From CAYPCH01 sp964409165 (lineage in GTDB: Bacteria; Bacillota; Clostridia; Acetivibrionales; Acetivibrionaceae), in the NCBI GenBank assembly GCA_964409165.1, contig CAYPCH010000053.1:1-23800 (forward strand): DNA of 23,800 nt, written 5' to 3'. A program made the position numbers and the translations under genes. Shown here in pieces: positions 14,444 to 22,289 of the stretch (its first letter is position 1; every line of letters begins with the position of its first letter). A model generated the notes under the pieces. That model had not been told where the DNA came from. It saw only the letters and a program-made list of their open reading frames with translations, and did no database searches.

Positions 14444-15697
14444 ATGTTAACTAAAGCGCCTAAGGGAACAAAGGATATTTTATCGTCGGAAGTATATAAA
14501 TGGCAGTTTATTGAGAAGAAAATTGCAGAGCTTTGCAGGAATTTCGGGTATAAGGAGATACGACTTCCTGTTTTCGAACACACTGAATTATTCCAGAGGG
14601 GAGTCGGGGATACTACAGACATAGTTCAAAAGGAAATGTATACGTTTCTGGACAAGGGTGAAAGGAGTATAACGTTAAGACCCGAAGGCACTGCGGGAGT
14701 TGTAAGGAGCTATATTGAAAATGGAATGGCATCATTGCCCCAGCCCATTAAGCTTTATTACAATATAACCGCATACAGGTATGAGAATGTGCAGAAAGGT
14801 CGTTACAGGGAATTCCACCAGTTTGGTGTTGAAGCTTTTGGAGCGAAGAGTTCTACTATTGATGCTGAAATAATCAGCATGCTGGATATGTTTTTCAATA
14901 ATCTTGGTATAAATCAGATTGAGCTGAACATAAACAGTATAGGCTGTCCAATTTGCAGAGGAGAATATAATGAGCGGCTGACTGAGTATCTCAAACCTAG
15001 TTTGGACAATCTATGCGGTACATGCAAGAGCAGGTATGAAAGAAATCCTTTGAGGATTCTTGACTGCAAAGAGGATAATTGTAAAAGGATCACAAAAGGA
15101 GCACCAGCTCTTATTGATAATCTTTGTGATGAGTGTAGCGAGCATTTTGAGGGATTAAAAGAGGCACTTGACAATCTTGGCATAAAGTACAATATTGACA
15201 AAAACATTGTAAGGGGTCTTGATTATTATACAAAAACAGTCTTTGAGTTTGTATCTCAAAATATAGGAGCTCAAGGGACAGTTTGCGGAGGCGGAAGGTA
15301 TGACGGTCTTATAGAAGCTTGCGGAGGTTCTTCTACTCCGGGAATAGGTTTTGCTATAGGTATTGAAAGGCTTCTTTTGGTTATGGAAAGCCAAGGGATA
15401 GATATACCTGAGCCTCACAGTATGGATATATTTATTGCTTCAATCGGCAAAAAGGCAGGGTTTCGTGCTCAAAAGCTTGTATACGACCTTAGAAAAGAAG
15501 GCTTAAGTGCTGAAAGCGACCTCATGGAAAGAAGCGTAAAAGCACAGATGAAATATGCAGACAAGATTGGGGCAAAGTATACAATTGTACTTGGCGATGA
15601 TGAAATAGAGTCAAACAAAGTTTTCCTAAAGAACATGCAGACAGGTGAACAGAAGGAAATAAGTCTGGATACTCTTATAGACAGGATGAAAATGTAA
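14444..15697 (+). CDS. hisS: Histidine--tRNA ligase (HisRS)
   Basis: Charges tRNA-His. At 417 residues the class II core is complete: TLRPEGTAGVVRSY (77-90), motif 2 RYENVQKGRYREFHQFGVE (112-130), histidine-binding GLDYYT (258-263), GGGRYDGLI (282-290), motif 3 GIGFAIGIERL (300-310), and the anticodon-binding domain at the C-terminus. The inserted domain carries four cysteine pairs (C168/C171, C191/C194, C208/C213, C228/C231), a pattern I know from clostridial HisRS and consistent with metal binding. The start is ATG 14444, behind GGAGGGG; a longer frame reaching back to 14357 would run through the leader and is not the real start. aspS follows 33 bp downstream. Confidence 0.97.
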   Translation: MLTKAPKGTKDILSSEVYKWQFIEKKIAELCRNFGYKEIRLPVFEHTELFQRGVGDTTDIVQKEMYTFLDKGERSITLRPEGTAGVVRSYIENGMASLPQPIKLYYNITAYRYENVQKGRYREFHQFGVEAFGAKSSTIDAEIISMLDMFFNNLGINQIELNINSIGCPICRGEYNERLTEYLKPSLDNLCGTCKSRYERNPLRILDCKEDNCKRITKGAPALIDNLCDECSEHFEGLKEALDNLGIKYNIDKNIVRGLDYYTKTVFEFVSQNIGAQGTVCGGGRYDGLIEACGGSSTPGIGFAIGIERLLLVMESQGIDIPEPHSMDIFIASIGKKAGFRAQKLVYDLRKEGLSAESDLMERSVKAQMKYADKIGAKYTIVLGDDEIESNKVFLKNMQTGEQKEISLDTLIDRMKM

Positions 15698-15730
15698 AAA
15701 TACAATTTATGTAATTGGAGGCTAGTTAAA

Positions 15731-17500
15731 ATGAGTGAATCGATTTATGGGCTAAAAAGAACACATATGTGTTCAGAGCTAACCAGTGCTGATGTAGGCA
15801 AGAGGGTTACGGTTATGGGCTGGTCAAATAAAAGAAGAGATCTGGGCGGATTAATATTTATTGACCTGCGTGATAGAAGCGGAATTCTTCAGATAGTTTT
15901 CAATAACGAGACTGACAGCGAGACTTTTAAAAACGCTGTAAATATAAGAAACGAGTATGTACTTGCTGTAAGTGGTGATATAGTAAACAGAAGCCCTGAA
16001 AATATAACTGACAGAATGCCTACAGGCGAGATTGAGCTGTTGGTAAGGGAACTCAGGATTTTGAGCAAGGCTGAAACTCCTCCTTTATATATTGAGGAGG
16101 AGTCGGATGTAAATGAAGCGGTAAGATTGAAATACAGGTATATAGATTTAAGAAGACCTGATATGCAGAGGAATCTGATACTAAGGCATAAGGTTACAAA
16201 GATTGCAAGGGATTATTATGATGAAAACGGATTTTTGGAGATTGAAACACCCATACTGACCAAAAGTACACCGGAAGGTGCAAGGGATTATCTGGTGCCA
16301 AGCAGGGTTCATCCGGGCAAGTTTTATGCCCTTCCGCAGTCCCCTCAGCTTTTCAAACAACTTTTGATGGTATCGGGCTTTGATAGGTATATTCAGATTG
16401 CAAAGTGCTTCAGGGATGAAGACTTAAGAGCCGACAGGCAGCCGGAGTTTACCCAGATAGATCTTGAGATGTCCTTTGTGAATGTTGAGGATGTTCTTGA
16501 GATAAATGAAGGGTTTATAAAAAGGGCGTTTAAGGAGGCTCTTGATATAGAGCTTGAAACGCCGTTTTTAAGAATGTCTTACCAGGAGGCCATGGACAGA
16601 TTTGGTTCCGACAAGCCGGACACCAGATTTGCTCTTGAGCTTGTTAATATGTCCGATCTTGTAGAAAACTGCAGCTTTAAAGTATTTGCCGATGCAGTTA
16701 AAAACGGAGGCAGTGTAAGGGCAATAAACGCTAAGGAATGCGGAAGGAAGTTTAGCAGAAGGGAAATAGATGCCCTTGTGGAACATGTGAAAACATATAG
16801 GGCAAAAGGTATGGCCTGGATTGTGGTGGAGGAAAATGAGCTCAAATCTTCTATAACAAAGTTCTTTAGTGAAGATGAGATTAAGGTGATTCTAGAACGG
16901 GTTAAGGCAGAACCGGGAGACCTCATATGCTTTATTGCCGACAAAAATGAAGTGGTATATGACTCGTTGGGGGCATTAAGGCTTGAGCTTGCAAGAAAGC
17001 TTGACCTTATAAAGAATGATGAATTCAAGTTCCTTTGGGTCACAGAGTTCCCGCTTCTGGAATATGACGAAGAGGAAAAACGTTATGTAGCCAAGCACCA
17101 TCCGTTTACATCACCTATGGATGAGGATCTGGAGTATCTTGATACTGATCCTGATAGAGTCAGGGCAAAAGCTTATGATATTATACTTAACGGTACAGAA
17201 CTAGGAGGCGGAAGCATAAGAATACACAGTCAGGAGCTTCAGTCGAAGATGTTCAAGCTTTTAGGTTTTTCTGAGAAGGATGCATGGGAAAGATTCGGAT
17301 TTCTTCTTGAGGCGTTCAAATATGGCACACCTCCCCATGGAGGCATGGCGTTTGGTCTTGACAGGCTTATCATGCTGATGGCAGGCAGAAACAGCATAAG
17401 GGATGTTATTGCATTCCCAAAGGTGCAGAACGCATCATGCCCTATGTCCAATGCACCCGATGTTGTCGAACCAAAGCAGATAAAAGAACTCCACCTTTAG
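15731..17500 (+). CDS. aspS: Aspartate--tRNA ligase (AspRS, bacterial type)
   Basis: Charges tRNA-Asp. At 589 residues it has the full bacterial plan: OB-fold anticodon-binding domain (GWSNKRRDLGGLIFIDLRDR at 30-49), flipping loop and motif 1 region (ETPILTKSTPEGARDYLVPSR, 172-192), motif 2 (KCFRDEDLRADRQPEFTQID, 225-244), the inserted GAD domain (about 290-410) and motif 3 (FGLDRLIMLMAGR) near the end. The loop reads RRDLGG, the leucine form linked to Asp-specific charging rather than dual Asp/Asn charging, though this is only suggestive. The ATG at 15731 follows TTGGAGGC. The last base of its TAG stop is the first base of a mobile element hairpin, yet the C-terminus (KQIKELHL) looks complete. 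Confidence 0.97.
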   Translation: MSESIYGLKRTHMCSELTSADVGKRVTVMGWSNKRRDLGGLIFIDLRDRSGILQIVFNNETDSETFKNAVNIRNEYVLAVSGDIVNRSPENITDRMPTGEIELLVRELRILSKAETPPLYIEEESDVNEAVRLKYRYIDLRRPDMQRNLILRHKVTKIARDYYDENGFLEIETPILTKSTPEGARDYLVPSRVHPGKFYALPQSPQLFKQLLMVSGFDRYIQIAKCFRDEDLRADRQPEFTQIDLEMSFVNVEDVLEINEGFIKRAFKEALDIELETPFLRMSYQEAMDRFGSDKPDTRFALELVNMSDLVENCSFKVFADAVKNGGSVRAINAKECGRKFSRREIDALVEHVKTYRAKGMAWIVVEENELKSSITKFFSEDEIKVILERVKAEPGDLICFIADKNEVVYDSLGALRLELARKLDLIKNDEFKFLWVTEFPLLEYDEEEKRYVAKHHPFTSPMDEDLEYLDTDPDRVRAKAYDIILNGTELGGGSIRIHSQELQSKMFKLLGFSEKDAWERFGFLLEAFKYGTPPHGGMAFGLDRLIMLMAGRNSIRDVIAFPKVQNASCPMSNAPDVVEPKQIKELHL

Positions 17501-17526
17501 AAGCAAGGGGACGGTTCTGTTGCTTC
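17500..17526 (+). repeat. Left hairpin end of the transposase element
   Basis: GAAGCAA (17500-17506) and TTGCTTC (17520-17526) form a perfect 7-bp stem around a 13-base loop containing GGGGACGGTTCT (17507-17518). The core is identical to 10-21, while the arms are unrelated to those at 1-31. Confidence 0.8.
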
Positions 17527-17557
17527 CTTCATTTTCTCTTGGTGCGAAATGAAAAGG

Positions 17558-17590
17558 TAAAATCGAGTGCCCACGATGGGTACTCAATTT
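17558..17590 (+). terminator. Terminator-like hairpin between the element end and its transposase gene
   Basis: GAGTGCCCA (17565-17573) pairs with TGGGTACTC (17577-17585) including one G-T pair. The stem is extended by AAAAT/ATTTT across a mismatch, and a T-rich stretch follows. It would stop aspS transcripts from entering the transposase gene. IS200 carries an upstream stem-loop with this insulating role, which supports the reading. Confidence 0.65.
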
Positions 17591-17636
17591 TATTATTATA
17601 TGATAAAATTGTATAAAAAAAGAAAGAGTGATACAA

Positions 17637-18410
17637 GTGCCGAGAAATGCAAGGAAAAAAAGCGAAAGCGGAATATATCATATTATTTTAAGAGGCTCAA
17701 ACAGACAAGAAATATTTCATGATGATAAAGATAGAATAAAATTTCTTGAAACAATAAACAAGTACAGGGTAAAATCAAAGCTGGAAGTGTATGGATGGTG
17801 TCTGATGGGAAACCATGTACATTTACTGATTGAAGAAGGAGAAGAAGAAATATCTGTTACAATGAAACGGATAGGTGTGAGCTACGTATGGTATTACAAT
17901 TTTAAATACAAAACTACAGGACATTTATTTCAAGATAGATATAGAAGTGAAGACGTAGATAACGATAAGTATTTATTAACAGTAGTGAGATACATACACC
18001 AGAATCCTATTAAAGCAGGCATGGTTAGAAGCTGTATAGACTGGAAGTGGAGTAGTTGTGCGGGATATTATGGAGGCAACTGTTATCCGCCGGGGTTGTT
18101 AAATAACAACCTTGTATTGGGCATGATTTCTGAAGATAAAGCTACAGCATTCAAGAGGTTTAGGGTGTTTAACGAAATGGGCAATGATGATAAATGTCTT
18201 GAGGATAATGTAATATCAAGGTTAACTGATGAGGAAGCAAAAGAAAAAATACAGAAATTGAAACTGGAGTATGATATAACGGAGGTGAAGGCACTTCCTA
18301 AAAACAAGAGAGATGACGTGATAAAAAGGATAAAGTCAATAGAGGGATTGACACAAAGGCAGGCAGCTAGAATACTTGGTGTTTCTCCTAACATTATTTT
18401 CAAAACATAG
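17637..18410 (+). CDS. REP-associated tyrosine transposase (Y1_Tnp, HUH family)
   Basis: A 257-residue single-strand DNA transposase related to IS200/IS605 TnpA and the RAYT proteins that mobilise REP palindromes. Features: N-terminal PRNARKKSESGIYHIILRGSNR, typical of the subgroup; the HUH motif in GNHVHLLIEE; GHLFQDRYRSE; and YIHQNPIKAGMV, which holds the expected catalytic tyrosine region. A C-terminal helix-turn-helix-like segment (GLTQRQAARILGVSPN) is likely DNA binding. I prefer GTG 17637, with AGAAAGAG eight bases upstream, over GTG 17628, which lies inside that site. The frame is intact with no stop or frameshift, so it may be active. It is transcribed in the same direction as its neighbours. 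Confidence 0.88.
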   Translation: MPRNARKKSESGIYHIILRGSNRQEIFHDDKDRIKFLETINKYRVKSKLEVYGWCLMGNHVHLLIEEGEEEISVTMKRIGVSYVWYYNFKYKTTGHLFQDRYRSEDVDNDKYLLTVVRYIHQNPIKAGMVRSCIDWKWSSCAGYYGGNCYPPGLLNNNLVLGMISEDKATAFKRFRVFNEMGNDDKCLEDNVISRLTDEEAKEKIQKLKLEYDITEVKALPKNKRDDVIKRIKSIEGLTQRQAARILGVSPNIIFKT

Positions 18411-18411
18411 A

Positions 18412-18442
18412 AGGAAGCAAAAGAACCGTCCCCTTGCTTCCT
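18412..18442 (-). repeat. Right hairpin end of the transposase element
   Basis: AGGAAGCAA (18412-18420) and TTGCTTCCT (18434-18442) form a perfect 9-bp stem around a loop with AGAACCGTCCCC (18422-18433). It has the same arm family as the left end, in inverted overall orientation. It begins one base after the transposase stop codon. Confidence 0.8.
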
Positions 18443-18457
18443 AGAAGGGAAAAGTGT

Positions 18458-19180
18458 ATGCTTCAAATAAAAAATCTATCAAAGAGTTATAATAAGGGAA
18501 GTATAAGAGCTGTAGATAATTTAAACCTACATGTGAAATCGGGTGAAATATTCGGATTTTTAGGTCCAAATGGGGCAGGAAAGACAACAACAATAAAGAT
18601 GATTATTGGTTTGCTACAGCCGGAGAGCGGAAACATAATGGTAAATGGTTTTGATAATCAGAAGCAGCCGCTCGATGCAAAAAAAAGAATCGGTTATGTG
18701 CCGGACAACCCTGATATCTACGAAAAGCTTACAGGTATGGAATATCTCAATTTTATGGCGGATGTCTACAGGGTAGCTTTAGATGAGCGCAAAGAAAGGA
18801 TCGGGTATTTTCTTGATGTTTTCAGATTGGCGGATGCAGCGTATGATGTAATAAAGAGTTATTCTCATGGTATGAAGCAAAAACTGGTGCTTACCGGAGC
18901 TCTTATACATAATCCTGATCTCTGGGTGCTGGACGAGCCTATGGTAGGATTGGATCCCAAATCTGCACATCTTCTGAAAGATCTTATGAGAAAACATTGT
19001 GAAAAGGGAAATGCTGTTTTCTTTTCAACACATGTCCTTGAAGTGGCTGAAAAACTTTGCGACAGGATAGGAATAATTCAAAACGGTAGGCTAATTGCAA
19101 TAGGAACTCTCGATGAGTTGAAGCGGAAGGATAATTCCAATACCCTCGAAAATATATTCTTGGAGTTGACTGAACAATGA
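18458..19180 (+). CDS. ABC transporter ATP-binding protein (ABC-2 type)
   Basis: A 240-residue ATPase that powers the membrane partner encoded next. Motifs: Walker A GPNGAGKT (36-43), Q-loop region GYVPDNPDIYEKLTG (79-93), signature YSHGMKQK (135-142, a variant of LSGGQ common in this subfamily), Walker B LWVLDEP (155-161), D-loop GLDP and H-loop H192. It most resembles exporter-type ATPases such as EcsA/YthP. The start ATG 18458 follows AAGGGA (18445-18450), just outside the mobile element; an in-frame TTG at 18434 lies within the element arm and is rejected. The stop codon overlaps the permease start (ATGA). Substrate unknown. Confidence 0.93.
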   Translation: MLQIKNLSKSYNKGSIRAVDNLNLHVKSGEIFGFLGPNGAGKTTTIKMIIGLLQPESGNIMVNGFDNQKQPLDAKKRIGYVPDNPDIYEKLTGMEYLNFMADVYRVALDERKERIGYFLDVFRLADAAYDVIKSYSHGMKQKLVLTGALIHNPDLWVLDEPMVGLDPKSAHLLKDLMRKHCEKGNAVFFSTHVLEVAEKLCDRIGIIQNGRLIAIGTLDELKRKDNSNTLENIFLELTEQ

Positions 19181-20856
19181 AAATGTTATTGACCCTTGTT
19201 AAAGTAAGTCTCAATGTTAATCTGGGAATTTCACTTCTAAAATACCGTTTTACAAAAGAAAAAAAGAAACTGTGGGAACCTATTTTATTTATTATTGCAG
19301 CGTTGTTTGGTATTGGAAGCCTTGTTTTGATATTTTCAATTTTTATGGTAGGTTCGTTTTATATATTTTCAAAGAATGGACAAAGTCCGGAAACCATAAT
19401 TGCTATATCATTTTTGGGAGCCCAGTTTTTTCTGCTGTTTTTTGGCATTTTTCATATACTGTCCGCATTTTACTTTTCAAAAGACATGGACATTCTGATG
19501 CCGTTGCCTTTAAAACCGTATCAGGTTCTTGGAAGCAAATTCATAACAATTATGGTAAATGAATATCTTATTACCATTCCTATGGTTACACCGGCTATTG
19601 TTATCTATGGAGTGGGAATGCAGGAAGATATATTTTACTGGTTCAAAGGAATTATAAGTATTCTGCTTCTTCCAGTGATTCCTCTTATTATTTCTTCTCT
19701 TTTTGTAATAGTGCTTATGAGGTTTATAAATATAAAAAAGAGCAAGGATATAATGGTTGTGGTTATGAGTTTTATAGGTCTTGGTGCAGGTCTTGGAATA
19801 AACTTTTTTCTTCAGAAGACGATGAGAAATGAACAGACTGATTTCAGCAGTATTGCAGAGGTTCAGAGGTGGTTGATAGAATCAATAGGCACTAGATTTC
19901 CCCCTAGTATCTGGGCTACTTTTGGTTTATCAAGGGAAGGTTTTGAAGGATGGGGATATTTCATAGTTTTTGTATTTACATCTATATTGTTATTTGCAGT
20001 TCTTCTTTGGATAGGAAACCAAGTATTTTATAAAGGAATGATGAGAGGAGAAGATATATCGCGGAAAAGAAAAACACTTTCTTCTCATGTAGCGCGTCAG
20101 AAGAATATGAAGGTTATGACCCCTCTGGCAGCTTTGTTCTGGAGGGAATGGAAGCTTCTCCTGAGAACTCCGGTGTTTATGCTAAATGGCTTGGCAGGTG
20201 TTATTATGATGCCAATAATGGCTCTTATGAGCATATTTGTGCAGGAGGAGAGCTCAATATCTCAGGTATTGGAAATATCCAGAGATCCTAAATATTCGGT
20301 ATATGTATCTCTTATAGGGCTTTTTCTTATGATCATTACATCAAGCATGAACATTGTATCCTCTACGGCATTATCAAGGGAAGGACACTCATTCTGGATA
20401 TCAAAGATGATACCGATTACACCCAAGCAGCAGATTATGTCGAAGTTTTTGCATGGAATGGCTATTTCAGTTATGGGTATACTACTAATTGGAGCGCTTA
20501 TGGTAGGACTTTTGAAATACCCGGTATTGAAGCTTCCAGTCTTGTTCATTGTTGCAACTGCGGGAACTATGGTTATTACTTTGCTAGATCTTTTAATTGA
20601 CGTTATTCATCCTAAGCTTGATTGGACCAGCCCCCACGAGGCTGTGAAAACCAATCTGAATGGTTTATTTGGCATGGTGGTTTCTGTGGTTTTTATGGTA
20701 TTCTTGGGCTTTTTCACTATTGTACTGTTTTTGTTTAATCTTCCTACATGGATAATTTATTTTTCATTGTTTATATTTAACTGCGTAATGATTGTGCTGG
20801 GGGGCTTATTGCTTTTCAATTTATGCGAAAAAAGATATAGGGATATAGAAATATAG
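19177..20856 (+). CDS. ABC transporter membrane protein, ABC-2/'putative ABC exporter' type
   Basis: A 559-residue polytopic membrane protein with roughly ten to twelve hydrophobic spans (for example about 36-64, 74-100, 128-148, 156-182, 192-212 and several near the C-terminus). The motif YFSKDMDILMPLPLKPYQVLGSKF (99-122) and the later FWREWKLLLRTPVFMLNG are typical of large two-halves exporter permeases of Firmicutes. The ATG at 19177 overlaps the ATPase stop codon, so translation is coupled and the two form one transporter. The ATG at 19183 is an alternative start, but GGAG at 19162 favours 19177. The cargo cannot be inferred. Confidence 0.88.
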   Translation: MKMLLTLVKVSLNVNLGISLLKYRFTKEKKKLWEPILFIIAALFGIGSLVLIFSIFMVGSFYIFSKNGQSPETIIAISFLGAQFFLLFFGIFHILSAFYFSKDMDILMPLPLKPYQVLGSKFITIMVNEYLITIPMVTPAIVIYGVGMQEDIFYWFKGIISILLLPVIPLIISSLFVIVLMRFINIKKSKDIMVVVMSFIGLGAGLGINFFLQKTMRNEQTDFSSIAEVQRWLIESIGTRFPPSIWATFGLSREGFEGWGYFIVFVFTSILLFAVLLWIGNQVFYKGMMRGEDISRKRKTLSSHVARQKNMKVMTPLAALFWREWKLLLRTPVFMLNGLAGVIMMPIMALMSIFVQEESSISQVLEISRDPKYSVYVSLIGLFLMIITSSMNIVSSTALSREGHSFWISKMIPITPKQQIMSKFLHGMAISVMGILLIGALMVGLLKYPVLKLPVLFIVATAGTMVITLLDLLIDVIHPKLDWTSPHEAVKTNLNGLFGMVVSVVFMVFLGFFTIVLFLFNLPTWIIYFSLFIFNCVMIVLGGLLLFNLCEKRYRDIEI

Positions 20857-20902
20857 AAAAATGAAAAATAGAAATATAGAAAAATTAAAAAATAGAAAAA
20901 TG
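20840..20902 (+). repeat. AT-rich degenerate short tandem repeat
   Basis: The end of the permease gene and the following 46 bases repeat ATAGAAA-type units (ATAGAAATATAGAAAAA, then AATAGAAATATAGAAAAATT, then AATAGAAAAATG). It is a low-complexity purine-rich tract and fills the gap before the next gene. It may reflect slippage. Confidence 0.5.
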
Positions 20903-20930
20903 AAAGATGGTAAGGAACGGGGGAACCATA

Positions 20931-21617
20931 TTGAACAAGGGTATAAACAGCAAATTGATGCAAATATATGAACTGATGTACCAAAAGAATGGGACAATGA
21001 ACTGGTGGCCTGCACAAACAAGGTTTGAGGTCATTATAGGAGCTATGCTCACCCAGTTTGTGTCATGGAAGAATGTAACCTGTGCAATAGGTAATCTGAA
21101 AAGTCAAAATCTTATGAGCATTGAGGGTATATGCGGGGTGGATTCGGAAAAGCTTGAAGAATTGATACGATCCACCAGGTTTTATAAACAGAAGGCCAAA
21201 AAGCTCAAGGAGTTTTGTGCTTATTTAGTGGACAATTACAAAGGTGACCTGGAGCTTTTTTTTGATAAGGATATGTATGAACTTAGGAAGGAGTTGCTTT
21301 CTCTGTATGGTATAGGGGAAGAAACCTGTGACAGTATAATTCTTTACGCAGCTGAAAAACCTTTATTTGTAGTGGATTCATACACAAGAAGGGTATATAC
21401 AAGGCTTGGTTTTTTTAAAGAAGACATTTCATACAGGGAGATGCAGAAATTTTTTATGGAAAACCTTGAACATAATGTGCAACTGTTTAATGAATATCAT
21501 GCCCAGATTGATACAATTGGAAGCCGAAGTTGCTTTAACCGCAAGCCTAATTGCGGTGGGTGTCCGTTGAACAGTATATGCAAATTTTCAAATAAAGAGG
21601 TAATGGAAAATGGCTAA
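20931..21617 (+). CDS. Endonuclease III-like HhH-GPD DNA glycosylase with Fe-S cluster
   Basis: A base-excision repair protein of the HhH-GPD superfamily, 228 residues. The helix-hairpin-helix is LLSLYGIGEETCDSIILYA (122-140), and the catalytic aspartate is D149 in FVVDSYTRRV. The C-terminal 4Fe-4S motif is C201-x6-C208-x2-C211-x5-C217, exactly the Nth spacing. The lysine that gives Nth its lyase activity (LPGVGRKTA) is Glu131 here, so it is more likely a monofunctional glycosylase of the 'endonuclease III-related' group. I choose TTG 20931, seven bases after a GGGGG site, over ATG 20907, which has no clear ribosome binding site. The last 8 bp overlap the next gene. Confidence 0.85.
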   Translation: MNKGINSKLMQIYELMYQKNGTMNWWPAQTRFEVIIGAMLTQFVSWKNVTCAIGNLKSQNLMSIEGICGVDSEKLEELIRSTRFYKQKAKKLKEFCAYLVDNYKGDLELFFDKDMYELRKELLSLYGIGEETCDSIILYAAEKPLFVVDSYTRRVYTRLGFFKEDISYREMQKFFMENLEHNVQLFNEYHAQIDTIGSRSCFNRKPNCGGCPLNSICKFSNKEVMENG

Positions 21618-22224
21618 ACAACAGTGGAAACCGTCAACCATACTGAATCCTGTACCAGTAGTTATGGTAACCTGTGTAGATAAAGAAGGTAAACCCAATA
21701 TTGTTACCGTAGCGTGGGCAGGGACAATTAATTCAAAGCCTCCGATGGTTTCAATATCTTTGAAAAAAGAACGGTATTCCTACGGATTAATAAAAGAAAA
21801 AGGACAGTTTGTAATTAATCTTACGACGGAAAGACTTGTATTTGCTGCTGATTTTTGTGGAGTAAAATCTGGAAGGGATATTGATAAAGCTGAAGCAATG
21901 AAATTGAGTTTTGAAGAAGCATCTAAGATTGATGTCCCATTAATAGCAGAAAGCCCGGTTAATATTGAGTGTGTTGTAAGGGATGTGATTGAACTGGGAT
22001 CTCATGACCTGTTCATTGCAGAGATAGAAGCAATAAATGTAGACGAGAAACTCATAGATAAAGGTGGAAAACTTCATATGGATAAAGCAGGGCTTGTTTG
22101 TTATTCGCATGGAGAATACTGGTCTCTGGAGAAATCTATGGGTTATTTTGGGTACTCGGTTACTAAAAAGAAGGTATTAGAGAGAAATAAAAATAATAAA
22201 AGAATAAAAAGAACAATACAATGA
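21610..22224 (+). CDS. Flavin reductase-like FMN-binding split-barrel protein
   Basis: A 204-residue member of the flavin reductase-like domain family: opening STILNPVPVVMVTCVDKEGKPNIVTVAWAG, then the core NSKPPMVSISLKKERYSYGLI and GQFVINLTTE. Such proteins bind FMN and act as NAD(P)H:flavin oxidoreductases or flavoredoxin-like electron carriers in anaerobes; which one is unclear. The ATG at 21610 follows AGAGGT and overlaps the end of the glycosylase gene, implying translational coupling. The C-terminus is a charged tail (KKKVLERNKNNKRIKR) that looks like an extension beyond the domain. Confidence 0.87.
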   Translation: MAKQQWKPSTILNPVPVVMVTCVDKEGKPNIVTVAWAGTINSKPPMVSISLKKERYSYGLIKEKGQFVINLTTERLVFAADFCGVKSGRDIDKAEAMKLSFEEASKIDVPLIAESPVNIECVVRDVIELGSHDLFIAEIEAINVDEKLIDKGGKLHMDKAGLVCYSHGEYWSLEKSMGYFGYSVTKKKVLERNKNNKRIKRTIQ

Positions 22225-22240
22225 AAGAATTCTATATTGC

Positions 22241-22275
22241 AAATCGCTTCAATTCCAGAGGAATTGAAGCGATTT
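22241..22275. terminator. Perfect 16-bp hairpin between convergent genes
   Basis: AAATCGCTTCAATTCC (22241-22256) and its exact complement (22260-22275) flank a 3-base AGA loop. It sits between the stops of the flavin-reductase gene (plus) and the FGE-like gene (minus), where a bidirectional terminator is expected. There is no T-run beyond the TTT inside the stem, so termination efficiency is uncertain. Confidence 0.7.
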
Positions 22276-22289
22276 GAATAACAAAACTT

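Larger units (their letters stand above)
17500..18442 (+). mobile_element. REP-associated (Y1/HUH) transposase element, complete
   Basis: A single-gene element bounded by two hairpin ends with opposite-facing cores: GGGGACGGTTCT at 17507-17518 and AGAACCGTCCCC at 18422-18433. Both hairpins use the same arm sequence (GAAGCAA/TTGCTTC). The interior holds a terminator-like hairpin and the transposase gene. The left boundary touches the aspS stop codon; the right boundary lies 2 bp before the ribosome binding site of the ABC ATPase. The insertion therefore separates two genes without damaging either. No target-site duplication beyond the arms is evident, as expected for the single-strand HUH mechanism. 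Confidence 0.82.

Noticed and set aside
20857..20930. Promoter or regulatory RNA in the AT-rich gap before the glycosylase gene
   Set aside because: Only low-complexity ATAGAAA-type repeats are seen. No -35/-10 pair with acceptable spacing could be supported.
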